From contig NC_062236.1 of NCBI RefSeq assembly GCF_905475465.1, positions 11,976,001 through 12,040,000 on the forward strand: DNA of 64,000 bases. The letters run 5' to 3'. Numbering within the stretch: the stretch's first letter is position 1; every line of letters begins with the position of its first letter. Below are positions 1 to 11,733 of this stretch, in pieces. Origin of the DNA: Pieris napi. Taxonomy: Eukaryota > Arthropoda > Insecta > Lepidoptera > Pieridae. The position numbers and the translations under genes were made by a program. The notes beneath the pieces are model-generated. The model searched no databases, had not been told where the DNA came from, and was given only the letters and a program-made list of their open reading frames with translations.

Positions 1-333
1 ATTCGTTGAGCGAGGAAAGCACTAGCTCTGGGGTCACCGGTACTTTCTAACAGACACCAACTTAAATCTTTAATTAGCGCCTGTGCACTTGAACCCCACG
101 GCCCAAGGGTTTACTCCTAAGGGAACAAAATCGGAGATGGAGGATAGACTCTATATTTGAGCGGTCTTTTATTTTCCGCCTACTCTGCGGCCGCCCCAGC
201 TTTTTTGCTTGTCCGAGGGAGGTGAGTCGGGGCAAGTTCGTACCACAGAAGTAACATCCCATCCCAAAGCCTGTCCCGTCTTCCAAGGGATCAACGATAT
301 CCCATCCGGCCACTTGTCATCGTCTCACTATCA
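1..333 (-). mobile_element. fragment of a retroelement coding unit (repeat family D)
   Basis: Read on the minus strand, broken frames give peptides such as PDGISLIPWKTGQALGWDVT, DFVPLGVNPWAVGF and STGDPRASAFLAQR. Similar peptides recur at 10478-10650, 23390-23605 and 56690-56820, so this is a dispersed family that once encoded protein. The pattern PDG...W-D-V-T followed by ETLGPWG and AIQRGNAASV is, from memory, the C-terminal part of proteins of non-LTR-type mobile elements, with a PD-(D/E)XK-nuclease look. That identity is inference. The unit is cut off at its right side by a Helitron-like element starting at 334. Confidence 0.55.
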
Positions 334-667
334 TCTAATAAATAAAATTCTCGTGTCACAATGTTCGTTCCCATACTCCTTTGAAACGTTTCGACCGATT
401 CTTATGAAATTTTTTATGCATATTCAGTAAGTCTGAGAATCGGCTACTATCTATCTTTCAAACCCATAAGTGATAAGGAGTGGACCCCAAAAAAAAATTT
501 TTTTTTATTATGTGACACTAAAAAATACATAGGTACACACCTAAATTTTCACCCCTCTACGATCAACCCCTATTTTTTAGTATAGTAGATAGTTAGTTTT
601 ATTGAAGTAAAAAAATGTTTCCTAGAAATAATGTACATGGGAAAACAACGTTTGCCGGCTCAGCTAG
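334..667 (+). mobile_element. non-autonomous Helitron-like element, copy 1
   Basis: Begins TCTAATAAATAAAATTCTCG and ends ...GGCTCAGCTAG|T, the Helitron signature (5' TC, 3' CTAG, host A before and T after). It is 334 bp with no coding capacity. It shares its length, its ends and the internal motifs TTTCACCCCTCTACGATCAA and CGAAACG with four other copies in the window. Confidence 0.75.
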
Positions 668-1055
668 TATTTTATGAATTTCATATTTGTCTGAAATTTT
701 TCATTCAAGGACAGACATTGACAAAGGCTGTGCCATCTAATATTCTTGATGGGTCCTGGTAATCTGTTATAAAAGAATTCGTTGCTATAACGATGAAAAT
801 GTGTTATGTTGATGTTATTTTGACACATGAGGAGAATGTGATTAATGGGTTTTTGATCTCAAGTTGTCTGTGCGGAAGAAGCGTCGTGGGATTTGAGGTC
901 ACAAGTGCTATTACGTTTTTTATAACACTGATACGTCATTATAGTAATCTTGACACTTAATAGAAAAAAAATAAAAGTCTATGATTTTTTTGGAATTATG
1001 AAATGACATTTTCAGCATTTCAGCCACGTCTGTTCTCTTTCGCATAGGCTCTATT

Positions 1056-1382
1056 TCTAAATATATAAAATTGTAGTGTCACAATGTTCGTTATACTCCT
1101 CCGAAACGGCTCGACCGATTCTTATGCCTATTCAGTAAGTCTGAGAATCGGCTAATATCTATCTTTCAAATCCCTAAATTTTTTAATTTTTAATTTTTTA
1201 GATAACATTTTTGTTTTTATTTTTTGTGATACAGCATACAAAAATACATACAACCCTTAATTTTCACCCCTTTATGATCAACCCCTATTTTTTATTACAG
1301 TAGATAGTTATTTTTATTTAACTAAAATAATGTCTCCTAGAAATAATATACATTGCAAAACGACGTTTGCCGGGTCAGCTAG
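1056..1382 (+). mobile_element. non-autonomous Helitron-like element, copy 2
   Basis: Begins TCTAAATATATAAAATTGTA and ends CGTTTGCCGGGTCAGCTAG. The 3' end carries a short hairpin (TGCAAAACGACGTTTGCC, stem with mismatches) about 8 nt before CTAG, as Helitrons do. It is 327 bp, about 390 bp downstream of copy 1 in the same orientation. Confidence 0.75.
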
Positions 1383-2159
1383 TATTTTTATACAAATATG
1401 TATTAAGTCTCGTCATCCACTTCATTGGTTCTTTAGACAGATTCTTATGCCTCACAGATCGTCGTTATCACGTAATATTGAATACTAGAAAACGCTTTGA
1501 ATTATGTGATCTCCTGAAAATCCGTACGTAACTCATATGAATTATTTATACAGGTCTTTGACCCTTGCATGTCTAGCCAGCACTTGCATGCATCAATAGT
1601 TCAACAGGCAAGGGTAAATTTTCTTTGACCTTGCCTGGTTAATACGATAATTTCCAAGTACGCCATTTCAGCAATATCAAAAGTTTTGCAATATGCTGTC
1701 TTGAATCTTGTATGTTTTGGAAGTCTCTGGCTTTGAAACTTTCGTGTGTATATGTTACATACATGCTTTATGAATAAGCTCAGTCGGAAGACTTGTTACG
1801 TAAACAATTGATGACATTTCCTTTCTTCATTGTAATTCATTTATATTTACATGACTAAAATTATCATTTTACCAAATGTGGCAAATTCTACTGTCTATTT
1901 CCGCCAATACCCAATTCTCTCTTGCTATTCCAACGCTTGAACATAGATAAGCTCTTTAGTCTAATTTCCGTTCAGTTTCGACAATGTTAAGTTAATGAAT
2001 CTATTATATAGTTTATTCAACTGATTGTTCAAAGCCGCTTTCAAAATAACATGCACATTTATTTTACGAAACATTTTGATGACGTTTTAAAACGTCGTAA
2101 GAGAGAAAACCCGCTCCTACGAATAGCTATGGTGGTCTCCAGACTTATAGCAGATATAC

Positions 2160-2408
2160 CAATGGCTGCACAACCTTTTAGCTCTGGGCCTCAGATTTCT
2201 CTATGAGTTCCGTAATCATTTTTAAAAGGCAAGTAGGTGATCAAACTTCTGTGCCATACACCGTATACTTTTTGGGTTTCCTCACGATGTTTTCTTTCAC
2301 AGCATGAGCTAGTGTTAAGACGCACATCAAACTCCATTGGTGCAGTCGGTGATCGAACCTACGCCAGGGATGAGAGGCAAACGTGGAAACCACTAGGCCA
2401 ACACTGAT
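2160..2408 (-). mobile_element. SINE (tRNA-headed lepidopteran type), diverged copy
   Basis: On the minus strand it begins at the tRNA-like head (TGTTGGCCTAGTGGTTTCCA), passes a B-box-like GGTTCGATCAC and ends with AAAGGTTGTGCAGCCAT. The body TTCCTCACGATGTTTTC (plus strand) matches the other SINE copies in the window. It is heavily mutated. Confidence 0.75.
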
Positions 2409-2971
2409 TTCAAATCCTAAATTCCTTGAAACACTTTGTAGAATACATCTAGTAAACAACACAAACTTGGTATAGGTACATCTTTCCAACATTCAAAACA
2501 TTCTTATATTAACATTGATCACAACACATCTATAGGCCGGTGCCTGGGGACACTAAGCTTCTAAGCATGCAAGGGCTGCCTCAAAGCCTTTCTTCCACGA
2601 GGTGCATCCATGCCAACTAGAGTGACTGGGGACAGCAAGAGGGCACTTACTGACTGTGATGTCACTCTTCTACACTCTCCTTTGTATCGTTAATCTCAAC
2701 TGGTAGGCTGTTCTTTCTATCTCTAGTTTCGGGAGGATCCCATTCGGGCAAGCTATTCTTTCGGGATAAGAAGTTTTTATGGGCATGCTGGTGGGAACAG
2801 TGCTGTCTCGGTTCCTCTTCGCGTCGTGGGTGACTCAGTCCGGCGACGGTTTGTGAGATGAATGACATGGTTATATGAACTGAAATTTGAGTTCTTTTTA
2901 ATATATGTTAATCAATGGAGATGTTGGTCGTCGATAATGAAAGGTAAATTCAATAATTAAAATAAAATAAA
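2409..2971. other. spacer with a GC-richer patch
   Basis: About 2540-2870 is clearly less AT-rich than its surroundings and holds a 68-codon minus frame (2662-2868) beginning MSFISQTVAGLSHPRR. I recognise no domain. It may be a remnant of an unlisted transposon or an exon. Confidence 0.3.
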
Positions 2972-3255
2972 TCAGTGGCGCTACAACCTCTTTAGGTCTG
3001 GGATTAGATTTCCGAAGCTGTTTCATGATCATATTTCAATCTAATAGGCAAGTAGGTGATCAGCCTCTAGTGCCTGACACACTGACCGTCGACTTTTTTG
3101 GGTCTAAGACATGTCGGTTTCCTCACGATGTTTTCCTTCACCCTTCGAGCGAATGTTAAATGCGCACATAGAAAGAAAGCCCACTGGTGCATAGCCGGGA
3201 ATCGAACGTACGACCTCAGGGATGAGAGTCGCACGCCACTAGGCCAACACTGCTC
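2972..3255 (-). mobile_element. SINE, near full length
   Basis: The plus strand reads CAGTGGCGCTACAACCTCTT at the SINE 3' end through GATGTTTTCCTTCACC to GGGATGAGAGTCGCACGCCA at the tRNA-like head. On the minus strand the order is tRNA-like head with A-box and B-box-like elements, a conserved middle, then a 3' end followed by an AAATAAAATAA-like tail (plus strand 2958-2971). Confidence 0.85.
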
Positions 3256-4733
3256 TAGTAATGAGTGTATTTCTGTAATTTAATAAGGAAAATATACTTA
3301 TTAGTTATTTAAAAAACACTGCGAACAAATAGCCGTCGACACGCGATCATAAGAAATTGCCTTTTATTGACGAGGGTTTTCCGTGTGGAAATTGTATACA
3401 ATTTTCAAGATCTTTGAAAGTTTTTCTTTGTTTTTCTAACTCAATACTATAATGTTTTCCTATTGTTTGTAAATTGGTATGGTTTTATATAGGAGCTTAT
3501 TATAAATGTTCCCGCTTAGTTTATATAACCACGAGTTGTTTAACGCAGAAAGAAGGATTGGAAGCTTTTAAAATTTTGATAGAAAATTAACTTTATGTTT
3601 AATATGTAAGGATTTCGAAACTTTATCCCAATAATGTAAAATGAAATTTAGACATGGAAATTGGGTGGAAAAGACAAAAAAAAGGATCATAATAACCTGG
3701 AAATTCAAAATCTGATTGTGCAATTCTTTACTTAGTATGGAAGCCAGAAATGCAATAACTTTTAATTGTATTTGTACTTTATAAGTTAATAATTAACTTA
3801 GTAATTTATTTCTTTTTAAAACATCAATATTATGTACGAAATACATTTAATATATATAATTACTCGTACATACTAAACTCTTTACTTTAAAACACAAGTA
3901 TGCCATAAAACTGGCGCCTATAGTGACAAAATTGTTTCATTTATCGTGTCATTTGTCAAAGAATGTTAGGATGAATTACGAGTATATGGCCGTGTGCCAA
4001 GAATCTTTCACACTTAAAAGAGAACACACTTGAAGCTACGAATTATAAGCACTAAATGTAATGTTTTGAATTAAAATTATGTCTTAATAAAAGATCATAA
4101 CGCCACAAATATCTTTCAGAAAAAATATAAAAAGAAAAATCTTTGGTATTGTAAAGATTTCGTGGTTCATATTATCTTTGTGTTTTCGACCTAAATTTGT
4201 TAAAAGACGTAAATAAATTCAACGTAAAATTCAAAAGCAATTTAAATTTAACTTCTCTTTGAAAACTCTTTCAAAATCTCTTCATTTATAACACTGCATC
4301 GCAGTACAGAAAAGCTGTAAGCGCAATCATTTGTATAAACAAAAGAGCATCTTCACAAAGCCCTCACATTCAAGATCATGACGTCACAGGACGTCCCACT
4401 TCCCACACTCGAGAACTGGGCCACTGCTAATGGAACCGGGGGCAGAAGTCACGAGTTTTCACGCGAACTATATCCACCCTTAGTGTAACTGTCGTGGTAA
4501 TTATTTTCACTCGGCATATTCTAAATATCTATTTAAAATGTCAACAGTGATAATTAAAGAAATCAAATTAATTAATTATTGTTATATGATTATTAAATCA
4601 CTGCTTAGGGATTTAATTAAGAAAATTTTAATAATTAGGCTTCATAATCTGAAAAGTCTATCGTATGGATATCACTCTAGTAAAAGATACCTTTATATAT
4701 ATTAATCTTCACTAGTACAGAGGAACAGAACAA
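3256..4733. other. AT-rich spacer with a CRE-like palindrome
   Basis: No gene or repeat recognised. 4379-4386 is TGACGTCA, a perfect cAMP-response-element palindrome, in a locally GC-richer patch (about 4360-4490). One 8-mer in this much sequence can occur by chance, so a regulatory role is only a possibility. Confidence 0.3.
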
Positions 4734-5024
4734 AGCAGTATTGGCCTTGTGGCTTCAGCGTGCGACTCTCATACCTGAGGTCGTAGGTTCGATCCCCCGC
4801 GGTGCACCAATGGACTTTCTTTCTATGTGCACATTTAACATTTGCTCGAACGGTGAAGGAAAACATCGTGAGGAAACCGACATGTCTTAGACCCAAAAAG
4901 TCGATGGCGTGTGTCACTGGAGGCTGATCACCTACCTGCCTATTAGATTTAAAAATGATCATGAAACAGATTCAGAAATCTGAGGCCAAGACCTAAAGAG
5001 GCTGTAGTGCCACTGATTTATTTT
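4734..5024 (+). mobile_element. SINE, full length
   Basis: Starts at AAGCAGTATTGGCCTTGTGG with a tRNA-like head (GCGTGCGACTCTCATACC; B box GGTTCGATCC), has the middle GGTGAAGGAAAACATCGTGA and ends GTAGTGCCACTGATTTATTT. It is one of the better preserved copies. Confidence 0.88.
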
Positions 5025-5816
5025 TAGTACAAAGGAAAGTGTATTTTTGGATGTTTATAACAAATTTGTTATTTTTTGAAAAATGTTTATTATTTTAAGT
5101 TCATTCGATATAAAGTTCTCGTAAAAGCGACACAGACAAACACAATTTGCCGCAGTCACCTTCAGTCAAGGCCCTTTGACTTTTAATTATAACTTGCGGT
5201 TCTAAATGTTAACTGTACTGCGCTTCAATTACATAAGCGACGGACAGACACTTTATAAATTGACATTTCCAACTAAAAGCTTCTGTTAAATTAATCCGAT
5301 TCAAATTACTGCTAACATTGTAATTCCTTTGTATAGATGTTCCGACTAATCGAACCTTATTTTTATGTCTTCTAAATAAAATTGTTGTCGAAAGAAAGAT
5401 AATGTACCATATATATTAAGGTTGTATTTATATATTAACAAACATTGAAAAATGACCGGAAACTAAACGCCGGAAACAGGATATCACCACTTAGTGCAGC
5501 TAGTTTTTTATATTTAAGCCCGGACTATTTCGTAGTATCAGTTTTAAACTTCATGCAGAATTATAAAACTACGTCATGAGAAATATAAATATTCTTATGA
5601 ATGTTTTATTTACTTTTATGTTGAAAAGCTTAGTATGTAAGCTCTGCGTTACTCTAATTAAGGGCGTTATGACTGCGGTTTGACCTGATTTAAATCACTC
5701 TTGTATACACTATATTTTATCTAACATTCTAAAGGAACTCGAATGAATTTACAAACTCATAAATTCACCGTTTATAAGGCAGGGAAATAATTTTTTATGT
5801 CTTTTAGACAATTAAA

Positions 5817-6131
5817 TCTAATATATAAAATTCTCGTGTCGCGGTGTTTGTAGTTAAACTCCTCCGAAACGGCTTGACTGATTCTCATGAAATTTTGTGT
5901 GCATATTGGGTATGCCTTAGAATCGGACAACATCTATTTTTCATCCCTAAATGTTAAGGGTAGTCCATCCCAATTTTTTTTTAAATTTTTAGATAAATTT
6001 TATTTTTATTTTTTTATGATTAAAACATTAAAAAATACATACAACCCCTAATTTTCACCCCTCTACGATCAACTAGTATTTTTTATTATAAATGATATAC
6101 ATGGAAAAACGACGTTTGTCAGGTCAGCTAG
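5817..6131 (+). mobile_element. non-autonomous Helitron-like element, copy 3
   Basis: Begins TCTAATATATAAAATTCTCG and ends GTTTGTCAGGTCAGCTAG, 315 bp, same family as the copies at 334 and 1056, with AAT before and T after. No coding capacity. Confidence 0.75.
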
Positions 6132-7499
6132 TATATTATAAACTTAGTATTTAATAACCCCGAGTGAAAAGTCATAATTCAGCGTCGTCAGTCACCTAAT
6201 GGTGCTATCAGCCAACTCCAGTGGCTTCCCCAACGAAATAATGCCTTTGTTTACGATACAGCGTTGGCCCATGTTTAACTAACACTTTATGGGTAGTAAA
6301 ACCACTGTATCGTAAAAAGGGGCTTGACAGTGTTACCGAGGGCTGGAAATGTAAGTAAAGATCAATGAAATTAAATCTTTTGGTAATTTTCTAACCATTT
6401 TTCGCTTTAAAATGAAACTCAAAGTTAGTTCCTATGTAGGGTAAGATTTATAATTGAAAAATAGCGCTCAGTATTGTCACTTACTAATTTGACACATTTG
6501 TCAGTGCTCATTGTACTCTGATTAAATATAATATTTCCCTAAATGTCTATAATTGTGCTACGTCGTAGCATGTATCTCGTAGCAGGCTTACGAAGCTCAA
6601 TTAAATATGTGTGCAATGTTAGCATTTAGGTTACGTAGGATAAATAGTAATAAGCTGTTTAAATTTTTCTAGAACTCTTGAAATTAATTAATTAATAAAA
6701 TAACGCTTTTAATAAAATTATATAATGAGCTGTAGAAATCATAATGATAAAACGTTCAAATTTGGCTACAATGTTCACCGAAGGGTAAATCAAATCCCAC
6801 ATTGTTGGTATTGTTTCAAAATATTGTCTAAGCTTAATCGAGTTCGCTAACATTGTATTTACCCCAAATGTATTAACGCGATGTTAACATTATTTGTAGT
6901 AGCGATATTTATTTTAGCAGTTAATGTTTCAATAGAGGGTTTTCCTACTTAACCAATGATATTCCAGATTCGTTTAGTAATATTTTTCTCTTGTATATAT
7001 TTAGTTTAATTATATATTTATTGTGGAGGCCGTTCGCGCCTATAACACTTTTGTTTTGTAAATATAAATCTAAGTTATAAGTTCTATAAAAGTAGTAAGT
7101 TCTTTCTATGTAATCAGTTCTAACTAAGTAGTAAGTTCTATCTAAGTAATAAGTTATTTCTATGTTGTAAATCTTTTATATTTACGTTATAAAGTTTATT
7201 TTTTGTTGAATGGTCAGAAGATCTTATAATTATAGGAAATCCTCTAATACGGCAGTTTTGTATATTTATAAAATGAAGTGGTAATTAGTCCATTGAATCG
7301 CGAGTTTTAACTTCTTAAGTCGCTGACTGCGGTAATTGGCACTTATATTAATGAGGCAATTGCAAAAAATTTAATAATGATACGGAGGGAGTAGAGATTT
7401 TTTATTATGAACCTTTTGTTAATATAGATCAGCTTTAGAATTCTTGAGGTCGTGCGTTTGAATCCTGGTATTGTACCAATGGTTATATTTGTATATTTT
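6132..7499. other. AT-rich spacer
   Basis: No gene recognised. 7440-7484 has a short stretch (AGGTCGTGCGTTTGAATCCT) resembling the tRNA-like head of the SINE. 7080-7160 has an imperfect tandem of a unit like TAAGTTCTATCTAAGTAGTA. Confidence 0.4.
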
Positions 7500-7665
7500 T
7501 TTAAGGAGGCTCATCTGATGATGTCAAGTGATACCGCCGCTTATGGACACTCACATTGCCAGAAGGCCAAGTGCCATGCGTTTAAGAATTGGTACGCTCT
7601 TTTCTTAAAGGACCCTAAGTTGAATTGGTTCGGAAAACTTCAGTGGGCAGCTGGTTCCACAATTC
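7500..7665 (+). repeat. dispersed repeat family C, copy 1
   Basis: Contains AGGAGGCTCATCTGATG, AAGTGATACCGCCGC, GGACACTCACATTGCCAGAA and AAGAATTGGTACGCTCTTTT. The same blocks recur at 31509, 34711, 41281 and 52196 (minus). The class is unknown to me; it is a common lepidopteran interspersed repeat. A 78-codon frame across it is not conserved between copies. Confidence 0.7.
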
Positions 7666-9540
7666 TGTTGGCTTCTTGCAATTATTAAACGGTAAAATCT
7701 TATAGACTAACAATCGAGGTATATCAGCCATAGAAGGCTGATCACCCACTAAAAAGATATGGACCAAGACCCATGACGTGTAGTGGCCAGTGGGTTGGTA
7801 TTGATTAACTAAGCAAATAGGTATACGTATGAATACATTGGCATTTATCCAGAAACTTTAATGTAAGTGTTATCGACAGTAATAGACTGCCACAAAACAC
7901 CAGAATTCTATTTTCATATTAAAGCTTATAAAATATTGGATTACCTAGAAGATAAAGAAGCTTGGAATTAAAAATAATTTGCTCCAGCTATTTAATTTAA
8001 TTGTAACTTATAATACTGATTATACTGAACAAATGAATTTTGAGTTTGAGTTACCGGTGTAATTGCTGTGAGACGCACTTGTGTGAAGACAGCATACTGT
8101 CTTCAGCTGGGTCTATAGTCAATGATAGATCATGCGTACGAGTCTGGTTAAAGCAATCTGATGATTGAATTTTGTTTATGCTAAAATGAGTTCAAACGCA
8201 GCGTTGTCCTAGTTAAGCCTGGGATTTTGAGTTTATGAGTTTAAAATTAGGGGGAGGCCTATTCCAACGGGTTATAAAAATAGTTCAAGATATGTCAGGA
8301 CTAAAAGTCAGATTTCCCTAGAAGGTAATAAAACATTGTTTAATCGTTAAAAAGTGAAATATCAACTCGCCTTTAGCGAAGAACTGATTTTTTGTTTGTT
8401 CCGGTGAAATATTTTCTTCTTAATTTTACATTTATTATATAATAAATGATTGTGTCTTAATCATATATTTTACCACGTTTAAAAAAAACAGAGACATTAT
8501 GAGTAACGTGTAGATATATTTTTTTTATCTCTAAACGTTACCTTGTGGTATACGGATAATAAAAATCAATATTTGAAAGAGAGACATAAGAAAACTGGAT
8601 CTAGCTTTCATGTTTGTGAAGAACAAACATATATACCAAAGGAGAAAGGCAATATTCAAACATGTAGATGTTGTATGGAACTATATGCAATTGCATGGCA
8701 CATGTCTGATTTTTATGTAATAGGAGCCAAAAGGGCAGGAGGAAATATATGAAATAAAATATAAACTATTTTAAATGAGTAAGTATGGAGTTTTATCATT
8801 CTTCACCATATGAAACTACCTTTTTCGAAGGGTCAACTAGTAATTTTTTTAAACGTTTTAACTTGTGATTTTGACTTCCTAATTAAAATAAATGATTTGA
8901 CTTTGACTTTCAGTAAAACCTCATTTGATTTATAGACCTATTCATTAGCGATTGAAGTGAAAAGGTATAGTTAAGTTACCTGATGAGAAACGTGGACCAA
9001 TTTAGGCAAGCCGAATATTGGAAACCGCCATTGAAACTGTTACACTTATAAATCATTAATTTAAACATAGTTTATTTATAATATTTAGGAATACTAACAT
9101 CGATTAAGAATAAATAATTTAAGGTTAACATATATTTAATAACTTGCAAAACCATGTGTTTTTTTTAATAATAAAGTCATAATTCAGTTTTTACCAAGCA
9201 ATTACGAATGTTATTATTTAAATAAAGCATGGAACGTTCCATTTTCAAAAAAGCTCGATTCATAGACAACACAAAACACTTACAGATTCAAGAAAAAAAT
9301 CCTTTACACAAACACACACTACACAACACTTAGGTTTTTAGGATTTTAGCGTGCGGGCGTAGTTACAGTGAATATCCCACGACTGGCCGGGTAACGCTTG
9401 GAAATCGATCGCTGTGCGCATAACGCTGCGCGTAACCCTATATCTTATGTATGAACAGGGCTACTGTCCGTTCCGTACGAAATTAAAGACAATACTGTAT
9501 TCATAATTAAATGGCCAAAAGGTTGTAACGTGTTATTATA
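7666..9540. other. AT-rich spacer with minor repeat remnants
   Basis: No convincing gene. The 69-codon plus frame at 8543-8752 has no recognisable motif. 8821-8840 ends AGGGTCAACTAG|T, which resembles a Helitron 3' end. 8875-8915 holds a short TTTGACTTTGACTT LINE tail. 9340-9440 is a CpG-richer patch without a clear frame. Confidence 0.35.
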
Positions 9541-9818
9541 GATAGAGGACAAATCTTTGTTTTTAATTTATTTTATTATTATTTATTACATAAGATGTCA
9601 TGTGGAACATGGTGTAATGGTAAATCCTTACAAACGTTGTGTTAAACAAAAAACTTGGCGATGATAAAGAGTGGCGGAGAGTTTATAGCCAGTTCTTCTC
9701 TTCCGTTCGATGCCCTTGATTTGAGAACTGGCAGTAAATGTAAAATTAGTATTTTTTTTGACGTTCATAAGTGTACATTGTAATACCTATATCAATAAAT
9801 GATTTTGACTTTGACTTG
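9541..9818 (+). mobile_element. 5'-truncated LINE 3' end (family B)
   Basis: Runs from GATAGAGGACAAATCTTTG through ACATGGTGTAATGG, AAAACTTGGCGATGATAAAG, GTTCTTCTCTTCCGTTC and GACGTTCATAAGTGTACATT to the tail AATAAATGATTTTGACTTTG. The TTTGACT microsatellite tail is typical of CR1/L2-type LINEs in Lepidoptera. It is non-coding. Confidence 0.8.
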
Positions 9819-10477
9819 AAATATCTCAATTATTATTTATGTTGAATTTGTAAGGCTTTCGTATTTTATTTTACTTAAATCTTGTTAATAATGAATCAAC
9901 ACAGAAGAGACGTGGGCTGATTGACAGAAAATTTTCTTTCTCTCAAAGCATTATTGGCGTTTTAATACAAATCAATGTCATGTGTAAAAAATATATTATT
10001 ATATTATATTATATTATATAAATTAGAAATGTGTTTTTTTAACATAGACTATTTGTATATTTATTTTATGGGTATTTTTTAGTAATATTTTGTACAAATT
10101 GGGAGCCCTAGTGAACGTATTCATCCCCTCACTAACATTCTATTTAATTATGTTTCTTTTAACAAATTCACTCTAATTATACAGTTAACGGTGTTCTTAT
10201 GAATTTTATATCATTTCTAGATGAGCCCTCTATTACAGGTCAAGGAGAATGTGTGGAGGTTCCTTTTGGATTACGGAGTAATTCGAAAACCTTCTAAACT
10301 AACCGTTGTGGTATCTGACAGAATGACCTGTGCCATGGAACATGTCTGCTCATAATTCTGAGCCAGGGCCGTTTACAACCACAAACACACACATTACATT
10401 ACATTACTTAAAATGCACCTTATTCCTTTTTTGATTATTAATTTATATATATTATTAAGAGGAGTCCCTTTAGCCAA
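9819..10477. other. AT-rich spacer with a TATTA microsatellite
   Basis: 9990-10020 is a short TATTA/TATAT tandem. No gene or other repeat recognised. If the C2 gene has further 3' exons they should lie here or lower on the minus strand. I found none I could defend. Confidence 0.4.
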
Positions 10478-10650
10478 TGTTTCGAAGATACTGGCAGCGT
10501 TCCCCCTTTGAATAGCTGGACTAAATATTTGTCCGAGATAGCTGCCAGCTCTTCGGTCTCCTGTGATGTCGACTAACCTTTTTGCTATTCCTTTGCTAAA
10601 TCCTTATAGCGCTAGGACCCCACGGACCAAGGGTCTAGACACCGAATTAT
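10478..10650 (-). mobile_element. fragment of repeat family D coding unit
   Basis: On the minus strand one frame reads DITGDRRAGSYLGQIFSPAI, then QRGNAASIFETLA, preceded by broken sequence matching ETLGPWG in another frame. It is the same peptide as in the copies at 1, 23390 and 56690. It is diverged and frame-broken. Confidence 0.6.
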
Positions 10651-10853
10651 AATTTTATTTTTTTTTAAATTATTATTATAATTGGGTGATAAAGGTTTTG
10701 AATTGTTATGTACTGAAAATAATTGTTACCAACCAGTGGATGATGATCACAATTTTCTAATAACCAACTACTATTTAATAAGAAGGTCCTTGAGTTGTTG
10801 AAATCTTCTTTCAGTGAATTTTGTACATACGAGTATAATATCAGACTTCGTAC

Positions 10854-11002
10854 CTGTATTTCTTGTCTCTGTGCCACACAGAGATGTGGAGCATTTGGTG
10901 GTCATAGACGGCAGACGGCAGGGATAGCGTCAAGTGTCTCTGGAACTCTGGCTCTCTCTTTCCATAAAGAACGGAAGTGCGCTGGAAAATTGATCGCTGC
11001 GA
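10854..11002 (-). CDS. third coding block of the C2-domain gene
   Basis: Read on the minus strand in the C2 frame this block gives SQRSIFQRTSVLYGKREPEF, then QRHLTLSLPSAVYDHQMLHI and SVWHRDKKY, ending ACAG|GTACGA (donor at 10853). The order basic-TSV, K-R-x-P-x-F, a hydrophobic strand and then L-x-I-S-V-W-x-R-D is the usual middle of a C2 domain, so it continues the two exons upstream. The acceptor is uncertain. AAAATCAG ending at 11003 gives the right phase 0 but has almost no pyrimidine tract. TTGTTATCAG ending at 11022 is a better acceptor and would add GEAENQ, but needs a missing microexon to fix the phase. The block ends two bases into a codon, so at least one more exon must lie below 10848. 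I could not identify it. Confidence 0.6.
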
Positions 11003-11733
11003 CTGATTTTCTGCTTCACCACTGATAACAACCTATAAATATACAGATAGTTAGTGCAAAATTATTATAGTAATGTAGTGTTTTGTAATAACAAGTATAT
11101 TTTAGTAAATACTGTTTTTTAGACTTATGATGCAACAATAACATATTCTAATTAAATGAGGAAAAAAATACCAAGTGCTTCTTTTGCGGTCGTGCGTATA
11201 TATATATTGTTAATGCGTTGTATGTAAAATATGTTCTCTACCTGCCAGAGGTCTAAGTCTAAAATAATTCTTTAATCTTACTAATTTCTTTCAAATGTAA
11301 CGACTGATTAAGAAATCATATTGAAGTTTTAGCTAAATAGCTTGAGTAAGTGTTATATCGAATCTGAGTGTCAATTGTTTAAAATAAAATAGACAAAAGT
11401 CTATTTTGTTTTTATGGAACTCGATTTCTAATGAAAATTAACCGTAACAGAGCGGTAAAGTTATTTACGCCAATAACATAAATGAGATACTAAAATTTTA
11501 TGACCAAACTTTCTCGATTTTATGTTTCAAAACATACTTCCTAGCCTAGTTCTATACGCACTCTTTTAGTATGTCTAAAAATCTTTATAATATAAACCTA
11601 TCAGAATGGCATTATTTCACAAGTGTAATGTCGACACATTAGAATGTAGTTTTAAAATGGCGAAAAACTTTTGTCAAAAATGTTTAAGATAAATGTGTTG
11701 TTGATGGATAACATAAAATGGTAGACAAATTAC
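11003..11733 (-). other. intron of the C2-domain gene, possible microexon
   Basis: AT-rich sequence between the second and third coding blocks. On the minus strand near 11238-11248 an 11-nt segment, ACCTCTGGCAG, lies between an AG and a strong GTAGAG donor. If used, it would join phase 0 to the better acceptor at 11022 and restore the reading frame. This is suggestive only. Confidence 0.3.

Noticed and set aside
4702..4962. 86-codon minus frame (GLRHVGFLTMFSFTVRANVK)
   Set aside because: Reverse reading of the SINE; the same peptide appears at other SINE copies (32302, 39812, 54621), so it is a repeat translation, not a gene.
8543..8840. 69-codon plus frame next to a Helitron-like 3' end
   Set aside because: No motif and no second copy in the window to show it is a conserved unit.
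9340..9450. CpG-richer patch as a further exon of the C2 gene
   Set aside because: Open in one minus frame for about 30 codons, but no C2-like sequence and no matching splice sites of the needed phase.
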